Assembly (NCBI GenBank): GCA_003645495.1
Contig: QNFK01000011.1
Span: 1-14,332, forward strand
DNA: 14,332 bases
Direction: 5' to 3'
From: Gammaproteobacteria bacterium
GTDB taxonomy: Bacteria; Pseudomonadota; Gammaproteobacteria; Steroidobacterales; Woeseiaceae
The translations under genes and the position numbers were made by a program. Every line of letters begins with the position of its first letter. Positions within the stretch are counted from its first letter, which is position 1. The notes below the pieces were generated by a model. That model was not told the origin of the DNA. It ran no database searches and saw only the letters and a program-made list of their open reading frames with translations. Of the stretch, positions 7,281 to 14,332 are shown in pieces.

Positions 7281-7284
7281 GGAG
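7281..7284 (+). promoter_or_regulatory. Ribosome binding site choosing the start of the fusion gene
   Basis: GGAG lies 7 bases before ATG 7292. The frame also offers ATG 7238, but no clear ribosome site precedes it, and the extra 18 residues do not resemble the methyltransferase family N-terminus. The later start is preferred. Confidence 0.6.
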
Positions 7285-7291
7285 TACTGCA

Positions 7292-9298
7292 ATGACTGAA
7301 TTTTCGGACTTGCGTAAAAATATGGTAGTGAACCAGATCGCCGCACGTGGTGTACGTTCTGAAACGGTGCTCAGCGCCATGCGTAAAGTTCCACGCGAGC
7401 GATTTCTGCCCGAGGGACTCGCTGAGTTCGCTTATGAGGATTCTCCCCTGCCTATAGAGGCAGACCAAACCATCTCACAACCCTACATCGTTGCTTTTAT
7501 GACCGAAGCACTAGCACTTAGGGGCGGAGAAAAAGTTCTGGAGATTGGCGCAGGCTCCGGATATGCAGCAGCAATACTCGGTGAAACGGCCAGCGAAGTT
7601 TATACAATCGAGCGCATTGAAGAACTCGCGAGAAGCGCCGCGGCTACGCTTGCGGATCTGGGCTACAAGAATGTTGAGGGACGCTATGGCGATGGTACGC
7701 TCGGCGGGCCGGAGCAAGCGCCTTTTGACGGCATCATAGTCGCCGCCGGAGGACCCACGATTCCGGAATCTCTGAAGCAACAATTGAAAATCGGTGGCCG
7801 TATGGTCATTCCGGTTGGCAAGGACAAGAGCATCCAGGAACTAATCAGGATTACCCGCGTCTCGGAAAGCGAGTTTCAAACAGAGGATCTGGCGGATGTG
7901 CGTTTCGTACCGCTGGTTGGTGCTGAGGGCTGGGAAGCAGAACCTGCAGCGGGCAAAGCAACAAAACCCGCGCAGAGTGGTCTGGCGCCGGACAGCGAGG
8001 ACGACTGGCTAAGGTCTGAAATTGCCGATGCCTGTGAGCCCTTCAACTCGATCGAAACTGCGAATCTCGATCCACTGCTCGAACGTATTGGCGACGCGCA
8101 AGTCGTACTGATCGGGGAAGCCAGCCACGGCACTTCGGAGTTCTACAAATTACGTAGCCGTATCACCTCCGAACTCATTTCAAAAAAGGATTTCAGATTC
8201 GTGGCGATTGAGGGCGACTGGCCCGATGCAGCGCGTATAGACCACTACGTGCGCCATTTTGATTTCCCGCCATCCGAATGGACTGCGTTTTCCCGTTTTC
8301 CTACGTGGATGTGGCGCAATAATGACGTTCGTGAATTCGTTGACTGGCTGCGTATACACAACGCGGGCCAGTCCGCTGATCAGCGGGTCGCGTTTCATGG
8401 TCTGGATCTCTATAGCCTCTACAGTTCGATACGATCGATCCTGAAATATCTTGACGAGGTAGATCCTGCAACTGCCGAAATCGCGCGAACGCGGTACGGA
8501 TGCCTGACTCCCTGGCAGGCGGATCCTGCAACTTATGGCAGAGCAGCACTCTCCGGGTCATACCGTAGCTGCGAGAAAGAAGTCATTCACATGCTGATGG
8601 AGTTGACAAAAAAACACCGCGAATATGCCGAGCACGACGGAGAACGGTTTCTCGATGCTGTACAAAATGCTCGATTGGTTGCCAACGCCGAGCGTTACTA
8701 TCGTGTCATGTACTACGGCTCGCGCGAATCATGGAATCTGCGGGACGGTTATATGTTCGAAACACTGCAGACCTTACGACGTTTTTATCCGCCCGGCAGC
8801 AAGGCGATTATCTGGGCGCATAATTCTCACATTGGAAATGCGGCGGCGACCGAAATGTCGGCACGTGGTGAAACAAATATTGGTCACTTATGCCGCGAAG
8901 AATTTGGCAAGGATGCTTTTTCAATAGGCTTTGGCACGCACAATGGCACGGTCGCGGCTGCATCGGACTGGGATGGAGCAATGGAAATCAAGGATGTTCA
9001 GCCATCGGTTCGCGGCAGCTATGAAAAACTGTTTCATGATGTTGGCCTGTCGGGCTTCCTGCTCGGCCTACGGCATCTTCCAGCCGGGCGCCTCAGGGAT
9101 GCTTTATTGAAACCGCGGCTGCAGCGCGCTATCGGTGTGATTTATCGACCGGAAACTGAACTCGCAAGCCACTATTTTCAAGCGGCACTGCAAAAACAGT
9201 TTGATGAATACATCTGGATTGATAAAACTCAGGCTGTGCAGCCATTTGACACTGCAGAACTGGAAGGGCTCCCCGACACCTATCCATTCGGACTATGA
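7292..9298 (+). CDS. Fused protein-L-isoaspartate methyltransferase / erythromycin-esterase-like protein
   Basis: This is one 668-residue protein with two complete enzyme-like domains. Residues 1 to about 212 are a protein-L-isoaspartate O-methyltransferase: RKNMVVNQIAARGV, the SQPYIVAFMTEAL segment, the S-adenosylmethionine motif VLEIGAGSGY (near residue 82) and GGRMVIPVG. Such enzymes methylate damaged isoaspartyl residues to start their repair. After a low-complexity linker (about 212-235) comes an erythromycin-esterase-family domain with GEASHG (E276, H279), AIEGDWP (E307) and WAHNSH (H510, H513). The spacings match the catalytic Glu43/His46/Glu74 and His285/His288 set known from EreB. 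No signal peptide is seen, so it is probably cytoplasmic. Domain homology does not show macrolide hydrolysis; most chromosomal members of this family have unknown substrates. The downstream gene overlaps its stop by 4 bp. Confidence 0.88.
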   Translation: MTEFSDLRKNMVVNQIAARGVRSETVLSAMRKVPRERFLPEGLAEFAYEDSPLPIEADQTISQPYIVAFMTEALALRGGEKVLEIGAGSGYAAAILGETASEVYTIERIEELARSAAATLADLGYKNVEGRYGDGTLGGPEQAPFDGIIVAAGGPTIPESLKQQLKIGGRMVIPVGKDKSIQELIRITRVSESEFQTEDLADVRFVPLVGAEGWEAEPAAGKATKPAQSGLAPDSEDDWLRSEIADACEPFNSIETANLDPLLERIGDAQVVLIGEASHGTSEFYKLRSRITSELISKKDFRFVAIEGDWPDAARIDHYVRHFDFPPSEWTAFSRFPTWMWRNNDVREFVDWLRIHNAGQSADQRVAFHGLDLYSLYSSIRSILKYLDEVDPATAEIARTRYGCLTPWQADPATYGRAALSGSYRSCEKEVIHMLMELTKKHREYAEHDGERFLDAVQNARLVANAERYYRVMYYGSRESWNLRDGYMFETLQTLRRFYPPGSKAIIWAHNSHIGNAAATEMSARGETNIGHLCREEFGKDAFSIGFGTHNGTVAAASDWDGAMEIKDVQPSVRGSYEKLFHDVGLSGFLLGLRHLPAGRLRDALLKPRLQRAIGVIYRPETELASHYFQAALQKQFDEYIWIDKTQAVQPFDTAELEGLPDTYPFGL

Positions 9299-10221
9299 AC
9301 GCCGCTGCTAACGCTGAAGCGATTGCCTATGTTCGCAATAAGCTGCGCTGGATGCACTCACAACAAATCTGGCCGAACGGGCTGCGCTACCTGTGGACGG
9401 ATGCGTTTGGCGTTGTGTTGCTGGTCTCCCTTTTCGAGGAACTTGGCGAGCGCCCATTTCTCGATGATGCTGAATGGCTCGTTGCGGATGTAAATCGGGT
9501 GCTTGGGCGGCCACTTGGCATACGAATTGGCGAAGAACCGGACCGGGATGGTCAGTATTTTCATTACCTGGCGATGTGGTTGTTTGCACTTGCGATGCTT
9601 GGCCGCCATATACCAGACTACAAGCAACTTGGCATTGACCTCGCACGGCAGATTCATGAACCCTTCCTGGTGCGCGGACGCGGAGTAATCTGGAAGATGC
9701 AGGAGGACCTTAGCGGGCCCTACCCTGGGGTCGGATTTGGAGCAATGGATGCGTATGACGGATACGTTTCATATCGAATGCTCGATGACGATGCGCTGTC
9801 ATCCGAAATTGCCGACATGCAAACACTGATCGATGAATACAACCCGACCCTCAATATAACGCAGGACCTGGGCATTGGCATGATGCTATGGCTGACTCAT
9901 TTTTTCCCGACTGAGGAATGGGCGAAATTGCAGAAGCAGCGCTGTTTGGAAACATTGGACAGCATGTGGAATTCTGCCGGATACTTTTGTCGCGAACCGT
10001 ATCTGCCTGACACCCGCTTCGCGTTTACGAACTTCGGCGTGTCTGTCGGATTGCAGGCCGTCGACAAGATGCCGGAACGGGTGGGACAGCTCAACGAATA
10101 CTTCAAGTCGTACCGTTCAGGAGATGAGTACGATCAGGCGGCAATCACGCATGTTATGGAGTGCAGCTCACACCTCCCAGGTTGCCTGATAAATAAGACC
10201 ACGAGAGAAAGCCACGACTGA
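9295..10221 (+). CDS. Uncharacterised 308-residue protein coupled to the fusion gene
   Basis: I do not recognise this family. The ATG at 9295 overlaps the upstream stop codon (ATGA), so it is very likely translationally coupled to the methyltransferase-esterase fusion and works with it. The protein looks soluble and mainly alpha-helical, with no signal peptide. It is rich in aromatic residues and has patterned stretches such as WPNGLRYLWTDAFGVVLLVS, DRDGQYFHYLAMWLFALAML, GVGFGAMDAYDGYVSYRML and FAFTNFGVSVGLQAVD. Repeated helical segments with acidic and aromatic clusters recall alpha/alpha-toroid proteins such as six-hairpin glycosidases, but I see no catalytic motif to confirm that, and the resemblance is only an impression. 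The gene is intact and uses codons like its neighbours. Confidence 0.8.
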   Translation: MNAAANAEAIAYVRNKLRWMHSQQIWPNGLRYLWTDAFGVVLLVSLFEELGERPFLDDAEWLVADVNRVLGRPLGIRIGEEPDRDGQYFHYLAMWLFALAMLGRHIPDYKQLGIDLARQIHEPFLVRGRGVIWKMQEDLSGPYPGVGFGAMDAYDGYVSYRMLDDDALSSEIADMQTLIDEYNPTLNITQDLGIGMMLWLTHFFPTEEWAKLQKQRCLETLDSMWNSAGYFCREPYLPDTRFAFTNFGVSVGLQAVDKMPERVGQLNEYFKSYRSGDEYDQAAITHVMECSSHLPGCLINKTTRESHD

Positions 10222-10230
10222 TCCAGGGGC

Positions 10231-10977
10231 TCAACCTGCGTCCTCAGCATCCTTGCTCTCTGCCAGGAGTCTTGCAATCTCAACTTCGCCAAGAGGTTCG
10301 GCGTGTTTGATCCGCAGGCTTTCCTCCCACTCCCGTGCAAAGTCCCGATCCAGCACACTGTTTACACCGGCTAAAATTACCGTTGCTACAATCGTGCCGG
10401 CCGCCGCAAGTGCCATATCTTTCTGCGCATCCCAAATATCACCTTGCATGCCGAGGTAGGCGACGCCCAGATCACCACCAAATATGATTGCAGCAAGCCA
10501 CTCGAGCAGCTCGAAAATCGTAGATGTTGAGATGACGATCAAAACGGGAAAAAGATATGTCCAGAATCCTTTGGCGTGGGACATGCGTAGCACGATCTCA
10601 CGTACGGGATAGGTAATGAGCAAGCCGTAAAGAAAATGAATTACCCTGTCAAAGTGGTTTCGTTCCCAGTCAAACCGATCGTTAAGGCCTCGACCCGTTA
10701 AGGATTCGAACCACCGATCATACGGAACCTCTGCGTAAGTATAGTGGGCACCAACTTCATGCAGGCACATGAATAGAAAAATCAGGCTAATGGAAATCCT
10801 TGATAGTGGCAGGTGCCAGTGCAGCAGCACGAGCACTGGCACACCCACGAATACGATGACGTTTTCAAGCAGCCATTCTGGCCTGTGCAACGGCTCAATA
10901 GCGAGCGCCAGCCAAATAATGCTAAAGGCGACCAACGCGATAAACGCGAATCGATCATGAGCAGCGCGAGACATCAT
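10231..10977 (-). CDS. yjdF: YjdF/DUF2238 family inner-membrane protein
   Basis: This 248-residue polytopic membrane protein has about six hydrophobic segments. Family-typical motifs are HEVGAHYTYAEVPYD, RNHFDRVIHFLYGLL, YPVREI, FELLEWLAAIIFGGDLGVAYLG and QGDIWDAQKDM, the pattern of DUF2238 proteins such as E. coli YjdF. The His- and Asp-rich motifs facing the membrane suggest metal or small-molecule binding, but no function is established. The C-terminal tail is hydrophilic and charged. Two adjacent ATG codons (10977 and 10974) are possible starts. Neither has a free ribosome site, because the bases directly upstream form one arm of the perfect inverted repeat at 10980-11027; the only AGG lies within that arm. 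Confidence 0.85.
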   Translation of the reverse strand: MMSRAAHDRFAFIALVAFSIIWLALAIEPLHRPEWLLENVIVFVGVPVLVLLHWHLPLSRISISLIFLFMCLHEVGAHYTYAEVPYDRWFESLTGRGLNDRFDWERNHFDRVIHFLYGLLITYPVREIVLRMSHAKGFWTYLFPVLIVISTSTIFELLEWLAAIIFGGDLGVAYLGMQGDIWDAQKDMALAAAGTIVATVILAGVNSVLDRDFAREWEESLRIKHAEPLGEVEIARLLAESKDAEDAG

Positions 10978-10979
10978 TA

Positions 10980-11027
10980 GCCTATTATGCCAGTGAAACA
11001 GCCACAGGTTTCACTGGCATAATAGGC
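10980..11027. repeat. Perfect 20-bp inverted repeat with 8-nt loop between divergent genes
   Basis: The left arm at 10980-10999 (GCCTATTATGCCAGTGAAAC) is the exact reverse complement of the right arm at 11008-11027. The loop is AGCCACAG (11000-11007). The 48-bp element fills most of the gap between the divergent yjdF-like and M50 protease genes and ends two bases from the yjdF-like start codon. As RNA it would form a very stable hairpin in either direction. It could be a regulator's operator, a leader hairpin that hides the yjdF-like ribosome site, or a small repeated or mobile element. No T-run follows in either direction, so it is not a standard terminator. Confidence 0.9.
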
Positions 11028-11067
11028 CACTAATCTGAAAATACGGTTTTTGAGAGACAGGCCACGT

Positions 11068-12273
11068 ATGACGGCGCCTGGTCACTCGGAATTGCATGGG
11101 ACTTTGGCCATGGCACGCAGACAAAATCAATCATTCGGCTTCGGCCAGTACCGCCTGTTTTCCTTATTCGGCTTTGAGGTGAAACTCGACCTGAGTTGGC
11201 TGTTACTGGCCCTGCTTATTAGCTGGTCTTTGGGTGCCGGCATGTTTCCCGTTGACTATCCCGGCTTGTCCAGGCAGGTGTACGCCTGGATGGGTATCGC
11301 CGGAGCAGTAGGCGTATTCTTTTCAATAGTCTTGCACGAGTTCTCTCATTCGCTGGTCGCACGACACTTCGGCATGCCGATCAAAGGCATTACGCTGTTC
11401 ATTTTCGGCGGTGTTGCCGAAATGGAAAAAGAGCCACCGAGCCCGAAATCAGAATTTCTGATGGCCATCGCCGGCCCGCTGGCCAGTTTCCTGCTCGCTT
11501 TCGTCTTTTCCAGTATCGAGACAATGGCAATCGCGAACAGCTGGCCGGTCCCGATCATAGGTGTGAGCAGCGCCCTTGCGTTTATTAATACGGTTGTCGC
11601 GGTGTTCAATCTCGTACCGGCCTTCCCCCTGGACGGCGGTCGAATGCTACGCGCCGCACTATGGAGTTGGAAAAATGATTTGCGGACTGCGACCCTGATC
11701 TCCAGTCGAATTGGCCGTGGCTTCGGCCTGGCGCTGATGATCCTTGGCGTGATCGCATTTGTTCAGGGCAATCTTATCGGTGGCATGTGGTGGGTACTGA
11801 TCGGTTTGTTCCTGCGTAGCGCAGCGTCAGCTTCATACCAGCAGTTGCTGTTTCATGAATTTCTGCACGATCAGCCAATCAGTCGATTCATGCGGCGGGA
11901 CCCGGTTACTGTTCCACCATCGATAAATATTCGTGAATGGGTTGAGGACTACGTGTACCGGCATCATTTCAAAATGTATCCGGTTGTCGACGGTAAGAAT
12001 CTTCTCGGCTGCATCAGTATTGAACACATCAGGAAAATTCCCAAGAGCGAATGGCAAAATGCGACGGTACGGGAAATTATGAATCCCAGCTCAGAGGCAA
12101 ATACGGTCTCCGCCAATATGGAAACGGAAAAACTGCTGGCGACCATGGTCCGGCCGGACACTCCGTCGCGCTATATGGTCGTTGACGATGGCCAACTTGT
12201 GGGTGTCATCTCACTCAAGGATCTGTTGGAACTGATCACGTTGAAACTCGAGGTCGAAAAATCCGGGCAATAA
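11068..12273 (+). CDS. Site-2-protease-like M50 membrane metalloprotease with CBS domains
   Basis: This is an intramembrane zinc metalloprotease of the M50 family (Rip3/SpoIVFB-like), 401 residues from ATG 11068. The zinc motif HEFSH is at residues 90-94, and the third ligand lies in NLVPAFPLDGGR, with D189. The surrounding sequence has several membrane helices. From about residue 265 to the end come two CBS modules (FMRRDPVTVPPSINIREWV and the later IMNPSSEANTVSANMETEKL stretch), which in this family sense nucleotides or energy state. Such proteases cut membrane-bound substrates, often anti-sigma factors; no candidate substrate is in the window. The start is uncertain: TTG 11050 and ATG 11110 are in frame, and only a weak AGG or GAGAG precedes 11068. 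It diverges from the yjdF-like gene across the long inverted repeat. Confidence 0.88.
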   Translation: MTAPGHSELHGTLAMARRQNQSFGFGQYRLFSLFGFEVKLDLSWLLLALLISWSLGAGMFPVDYPGLSRQVYAWMGIAGAVGVFFSIVLHEFSHSLVARHFGMPIKGITLFIFGGVAEMEKEPPSPKSEFLMAIAGPLASFLLAFVFSSIETMAIANSWPVPIIGVSSALAFINTVVAVFNLVPAFPLDGGRMLRAALWSWKNDLRTATLISSRIGRGFGLALMILGVIAFVQGNLIGGMWWVLIGLFLRSAASASYQQLLFHEFLHDQPISRFMRRDPVTVPPSINIREWVEDYVYRHHFKMYPVVDGKNLLGCISIEHIRKIPKSEWQNATVREIMNPSSEANTVSANMETEKLLATMVRPDTPSRYMVVDDGQLVGVISLKDLLELITLKLEVEKSGQ

Positions 12274-12305
12274 TTCGCTGGATTGGCGATTCCGCTCACT
12301 AGTCC

Positions 12306-12342
12306 AGGCCCGGCACAGCCGAATCCGTTGCGGCCCGGGCCT
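12306..12342 (+). terminator. GC-rich hairpin after the M50 protease gene
   Basis: AGGCCCGG (12306-12313) pairs with CCGGGCCT (12335-12342). Inside, GCCG pairs with CGGC, leaving a small bulge and a nine-base loop. It lies 33 bp after the protease stop and before the sensor kinase. There is no T-run after it, so it is a candidate terminator or transcript-stabilising hairpin only. Confidence 0.4.
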
Positions 12343-12452
12343 CATCATAGATAAGCCCGCAAGCCACTTGATGGTATGCTTGAGTACTCCCGCAGATCGA
12401 CAAGGGCCTGCAGCGCTCCGCAAATGGATCTGATCTCATTGGGAACAATACG

Positions 12453-14332
12453 GTGTCCGACAAGAATAAAAATAGAGAATCAGGATTCGCGGGTGTAGAC
12501 GATCTTTTCGATGCTGCGCCAGACGCTACTTTGCTCGTTGCAATTGACGGCCGCATTGAGCGCGTCAACGCGCAGGCCGAAAAACTTTTTGGATACACGA
12601 GTGAAGAGTTGATTGGTGAGCCGGTCGAGTTACTCATCCCACAACGATTTCGAAACAGCCACCTGAAATACCGTCAGGAGTTCGCTGACAAGCCAAGAAT
12701 CCGAACAATGGGTAAGTCACTGGACTTGTATGCACAGCAAAAGGATGGAACGAAATTTCCAATTGATGTGAAACTGAGTCCAATTCTGATTCAAGATCGC
12801 ACGATCGTCGTTGCCGCAATTCGGGACATTACAGAATCGCAGAAAGCTGCCAGAGATTTGATGGAGGCCAACGAACAATTGCGGGCCGAGAAAAATTTCT
12901 CGGACAATCTGATATCAACGCAAGAGGGAATCGTCCTCGTCCTGGACTCAAAGGGCAGAATTACTCTGGCCAACCCGTATTTTGAGGCACTCGTCGGCTA
13001 CAAGGTCGAACAGTTGCTGGGTCTCGACTGGTTCGCAACGTTCATACCCGAAGAGGAGCGGCAGACGATTCAGGATTTCTTCGCGGTGGTTATGCGCGAA
13101 GGAATAAACGAGGGATATGTCAATGCCATCGTGACGAAAAACGGTGCGCAGCGATTAATTCAATGGCATTCCAAAACGCTGGAGAATTCAGACGGAAAGA
13201 TTATCGGCGTGTTGAATACCGGCTATGACGTTACGGACCAGGAAGCAGCTGCATTATCGCTGCGTGAGGCTAAGGCGGAAGCGGACCGGGCAACTGCAAT
13301 CAAGTCACGGTTTTTGGCAGCCGCCAGCCACGACGTGCGCCAGCCGCTTCAATCGATCAGCTTATATCTATCGATACTGTCCAAACGACTCGAAAAAACT
13401 GATGACCTCGAGATTGTTAACAAGATGCGCCAGTCACTTGATTCAATGGGCGAGATAATCGACGCGCTGCTTGATATATCGAAGCTCGAAAGTGGCTACG
13501 TTGTTGCGGAACCAGTTAAGTTCGCGCTGCAGACAATCCTGGATCAAATCCGCGCTGACAATGCACCGTATGCGGAGGAAAAGGGACTGACATTGCGTAT
13601 CGAACCGACGCTATTGACTGCTTTGAGTGACCCCGCTTTATTGGCGCGAATCATCGAGAATCTTGTCGGCAACGCGATTCGCTATACGGAAACCGGCGAA
13701 GTCAGTATTTCTTGTATTGCGGATGGACAGAATGTCCGAGTCGAGGTATCCGATACTGGTGTCGGCATTCCGCCGGAGGCGCTGGAAACAATATTTGAAG
13801 AGTACTTTCAGCTGGAGAATCCTGTTCGTGATCGGAGCAAGGGGCTTGGGCTTGGTTTAGCGATTGTCAGGCATATCGCACGATTGCTTGAGCACGATTT
13901 AGACGTACGCTCCAGGCCGGATCATGGCTCGACGTTTTCGGTTACGGTGCCGCTGGTGAGAGCCGCTATCGAAACCGAGTCGATCGCCGGCCCTGCTCAT
14001 ACGCACCCGTCTCGCGACCAGAAAATTAAGGTGCTGATTGTCGACGATGATCCTGCCATCGTCGATGCGACAAAGATGTTGCTGGAGGTCGAAGGTTTTG
14101 ATGTGCAGACTGCATTGGACGGCGGCGAGGCTATAAGCCAGATCGAGGGTGGACTACGACCCGATATAATAGTGTCCGACTATCGGCTCCCGGGCCTCAA
14201 TGGTATCGAAGTTGTCCGCCATATTCGTGAAATTTCCGGCGAGGACCTGCCAACGATTCTTGTGACTGGTGATACTTCCGGCAAAGATATCGAGGCGGCA
14301 AGCCTGGTACGTTGTGAGGTATTACATAAACC
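12453..14332 (+). CDS. Hybrid sensor histidine kinase PAS-PAS-HisKA-HATPase-REC (3' end outside window)
   Basis: The frame runs uncut from GTG 12453 to the last base (626 residues visible). The start is chosen because GGGA at 12441-12444 precedes it and an in-frame stop lies at 12381. Two PAS domains come first (about residues 15-130 and 145-265; DGRIERVNAQAEKLFGYTSE and KGRITLANPYFEALVGYK). A short coiled segment leads to the HisKA dimerisation helix with the phospho-acceptor H293 in ASHDVRQPLQSI. The ATPase domain has the N box ENLVGNAIRYT (N407), DTGVGIP, GLGLGLAIV and GSTF. The receiver has DDD starting at 531, phospho-acceptor D576 (SDYRLPG), the Thr of VTGDTS, and K625 just before the edge. 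No membrane segments are seen, so it is probably a cytosolic sensor. Its signal and output partner are not evident. Confidence 0.92.
   Translation, partial: MSDKNKNRESGFAGVDDLFDAAPDATLLVAIDGRIERVNAQAEKLFGYTSEELIGEPVELLIPQRFRNSHLKYRQEFADKPRIRTMGKSLDLYAQQKDGTKFPIDVKLSPILIQDRTIVVAAIRDITESQKAARDLMEANEQLRAEKNFSDNLISTQEGIVLVLDSKGRITLANPYFEALVGYKVEQLLGLDWFATFIPEEERQTIQDFFAVVMREGINEGYVNAIVTKNGAQRLIQWHSKTLENSDGKIIGVLNTGYDVTDQEAAALSLREAKAEADRATAIKSRFLAAASHDVRQPLQSISLYLSILSKRLEKTDDLEIVNKMRQSLDSMGEIIDALLDISKLESGYVVAEPVKFALQTILDQIRADNAPYAEEKGLTLRIEPTLLTALSDPALLARIIENLVGNAIRYTETGEVSISCIADGQNVRVEVSDTGVGIPPEALETIFEEYFQLENPVRDRSKGLGLGLAIVRHIARLLEHDLDVRSRPDHGSTFSVTVPLVRAAIETESIAGPAHTHPSRDQKIKVLIVDDDPAIVDATKMLLEVEGFDVQTALDGGEAISQIEGGLRPDIIVSDYRLPGLNGIEVVRHIREISGEDLPTILVTGDTSGKDIEAASLVRCEVLHK

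Noticed and set aside
7238..7291. An 18-residue N-terminal extension of the methyltransferase-esterase fusion
   Set aside because: No clear ribosome site precedes ATG 7238, while GGAG stands before ATG 7292, and the family normally begins close to the RKNMV--QI segment.
8462..8533. A 12-bp direct repeat (GATCCTGCAACT) about 60 bp apart in the esterase domain
   Set aside because: It encodes two similar Asp-Pro-Ala-Thr turns within one gene and has no further copies; most likely chance or local codon preference.
7292..9298. Calling the fusion gene a macrolide resistance gene
   Set aside because: The esterase-family residues are present, but the family is broad, the domain is fused to a protein-repair enzyme, and there is no mobile or resistance context.
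12299..12637. Minus-strand open frame between the protease and the kinase genes
   Set aside because: It overlaps the start of the kinase, whose PAS domain sequence is clear, and its own translation has no recognisable pattern.

Overview
The window looks like a stretch of a Gram-negative, probably gammaproteobacterial chromosome. The basis is the gene families present, the dense layout with short gaps and start/stop overlaps, and the three exported redox proteins with twin-arginine-type signals. The species cannot be named from the sequence alone. No rRNA, tRNA, CRISPR array, insertion sequence or phage gene is visible.

Region 1 (1-7056) is an amine and amino-acid oxidation neighbourhood. A DUF4166 gene that begins outside the window runs into a convergent, Tat-exported spermidine-dehydrogenase-like flavoprotein. 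Divergent from that is a Tat-type lipoprotein flavoenzyme of the D-amino-acid oxidase family, whose domain order is circularly permuted. Then comes a tightly packed five-gene operon: amine dehydrogenase heavy chain, MauE/AauE, MauD/AauD, tryptophan tryptophylquinone (TTQ) light chain, and a mono-haem cytochrome c. The order B-E-D-A-cytochrome matches the aau (aromatic amine dehydrogenase) cluster known from Alcaligenes faecalis. In this scheme E and D help export and disulfide folding of the Cys-rich light chain. The heavy and light chains oxidise a primary amine in the periplasm to aldehyde and ammonia, and electrons pass from TTQ to the small cytochrome. The light chain keeps both TTQ tryptophans and the Asp76 equivalent, but has Ser where Asp32 is expected.

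Region 2 (about 7240-10221) holds a two-gene unit. The first gene fuses a protein-L-isoaspartate O-methyltransferase domain to a complete erythromycin-esterase-like domain. The second overlaps its stop codon and encodes a 308-residue protein I do not recognise.

Region 3 (10231-12273) holds divergent genes for a YjdF/DUF2238 membrane protein and a site-2-protease-like M50 metalloprotease with CBS domains. The 72-bp gap between them is mostly a perfect 20-bp inverted repeat with an 8-nt loop.

Region 4 (12453 to the end) is a long hybrid sensor kinase (PAS-PAS-HisKA-HATPase-REC), cut by the window edge just after the conserved Lys of the receiver domain.

The observations most worth following up are the permuted D-amino-acid-oxidase-like lipoprotein, the Asp-to-Ser change in the TTQ light chain, the long inverted repeat at 10980-11027, and the methyltransferase-esterase fusion with its coupled unknown partner.
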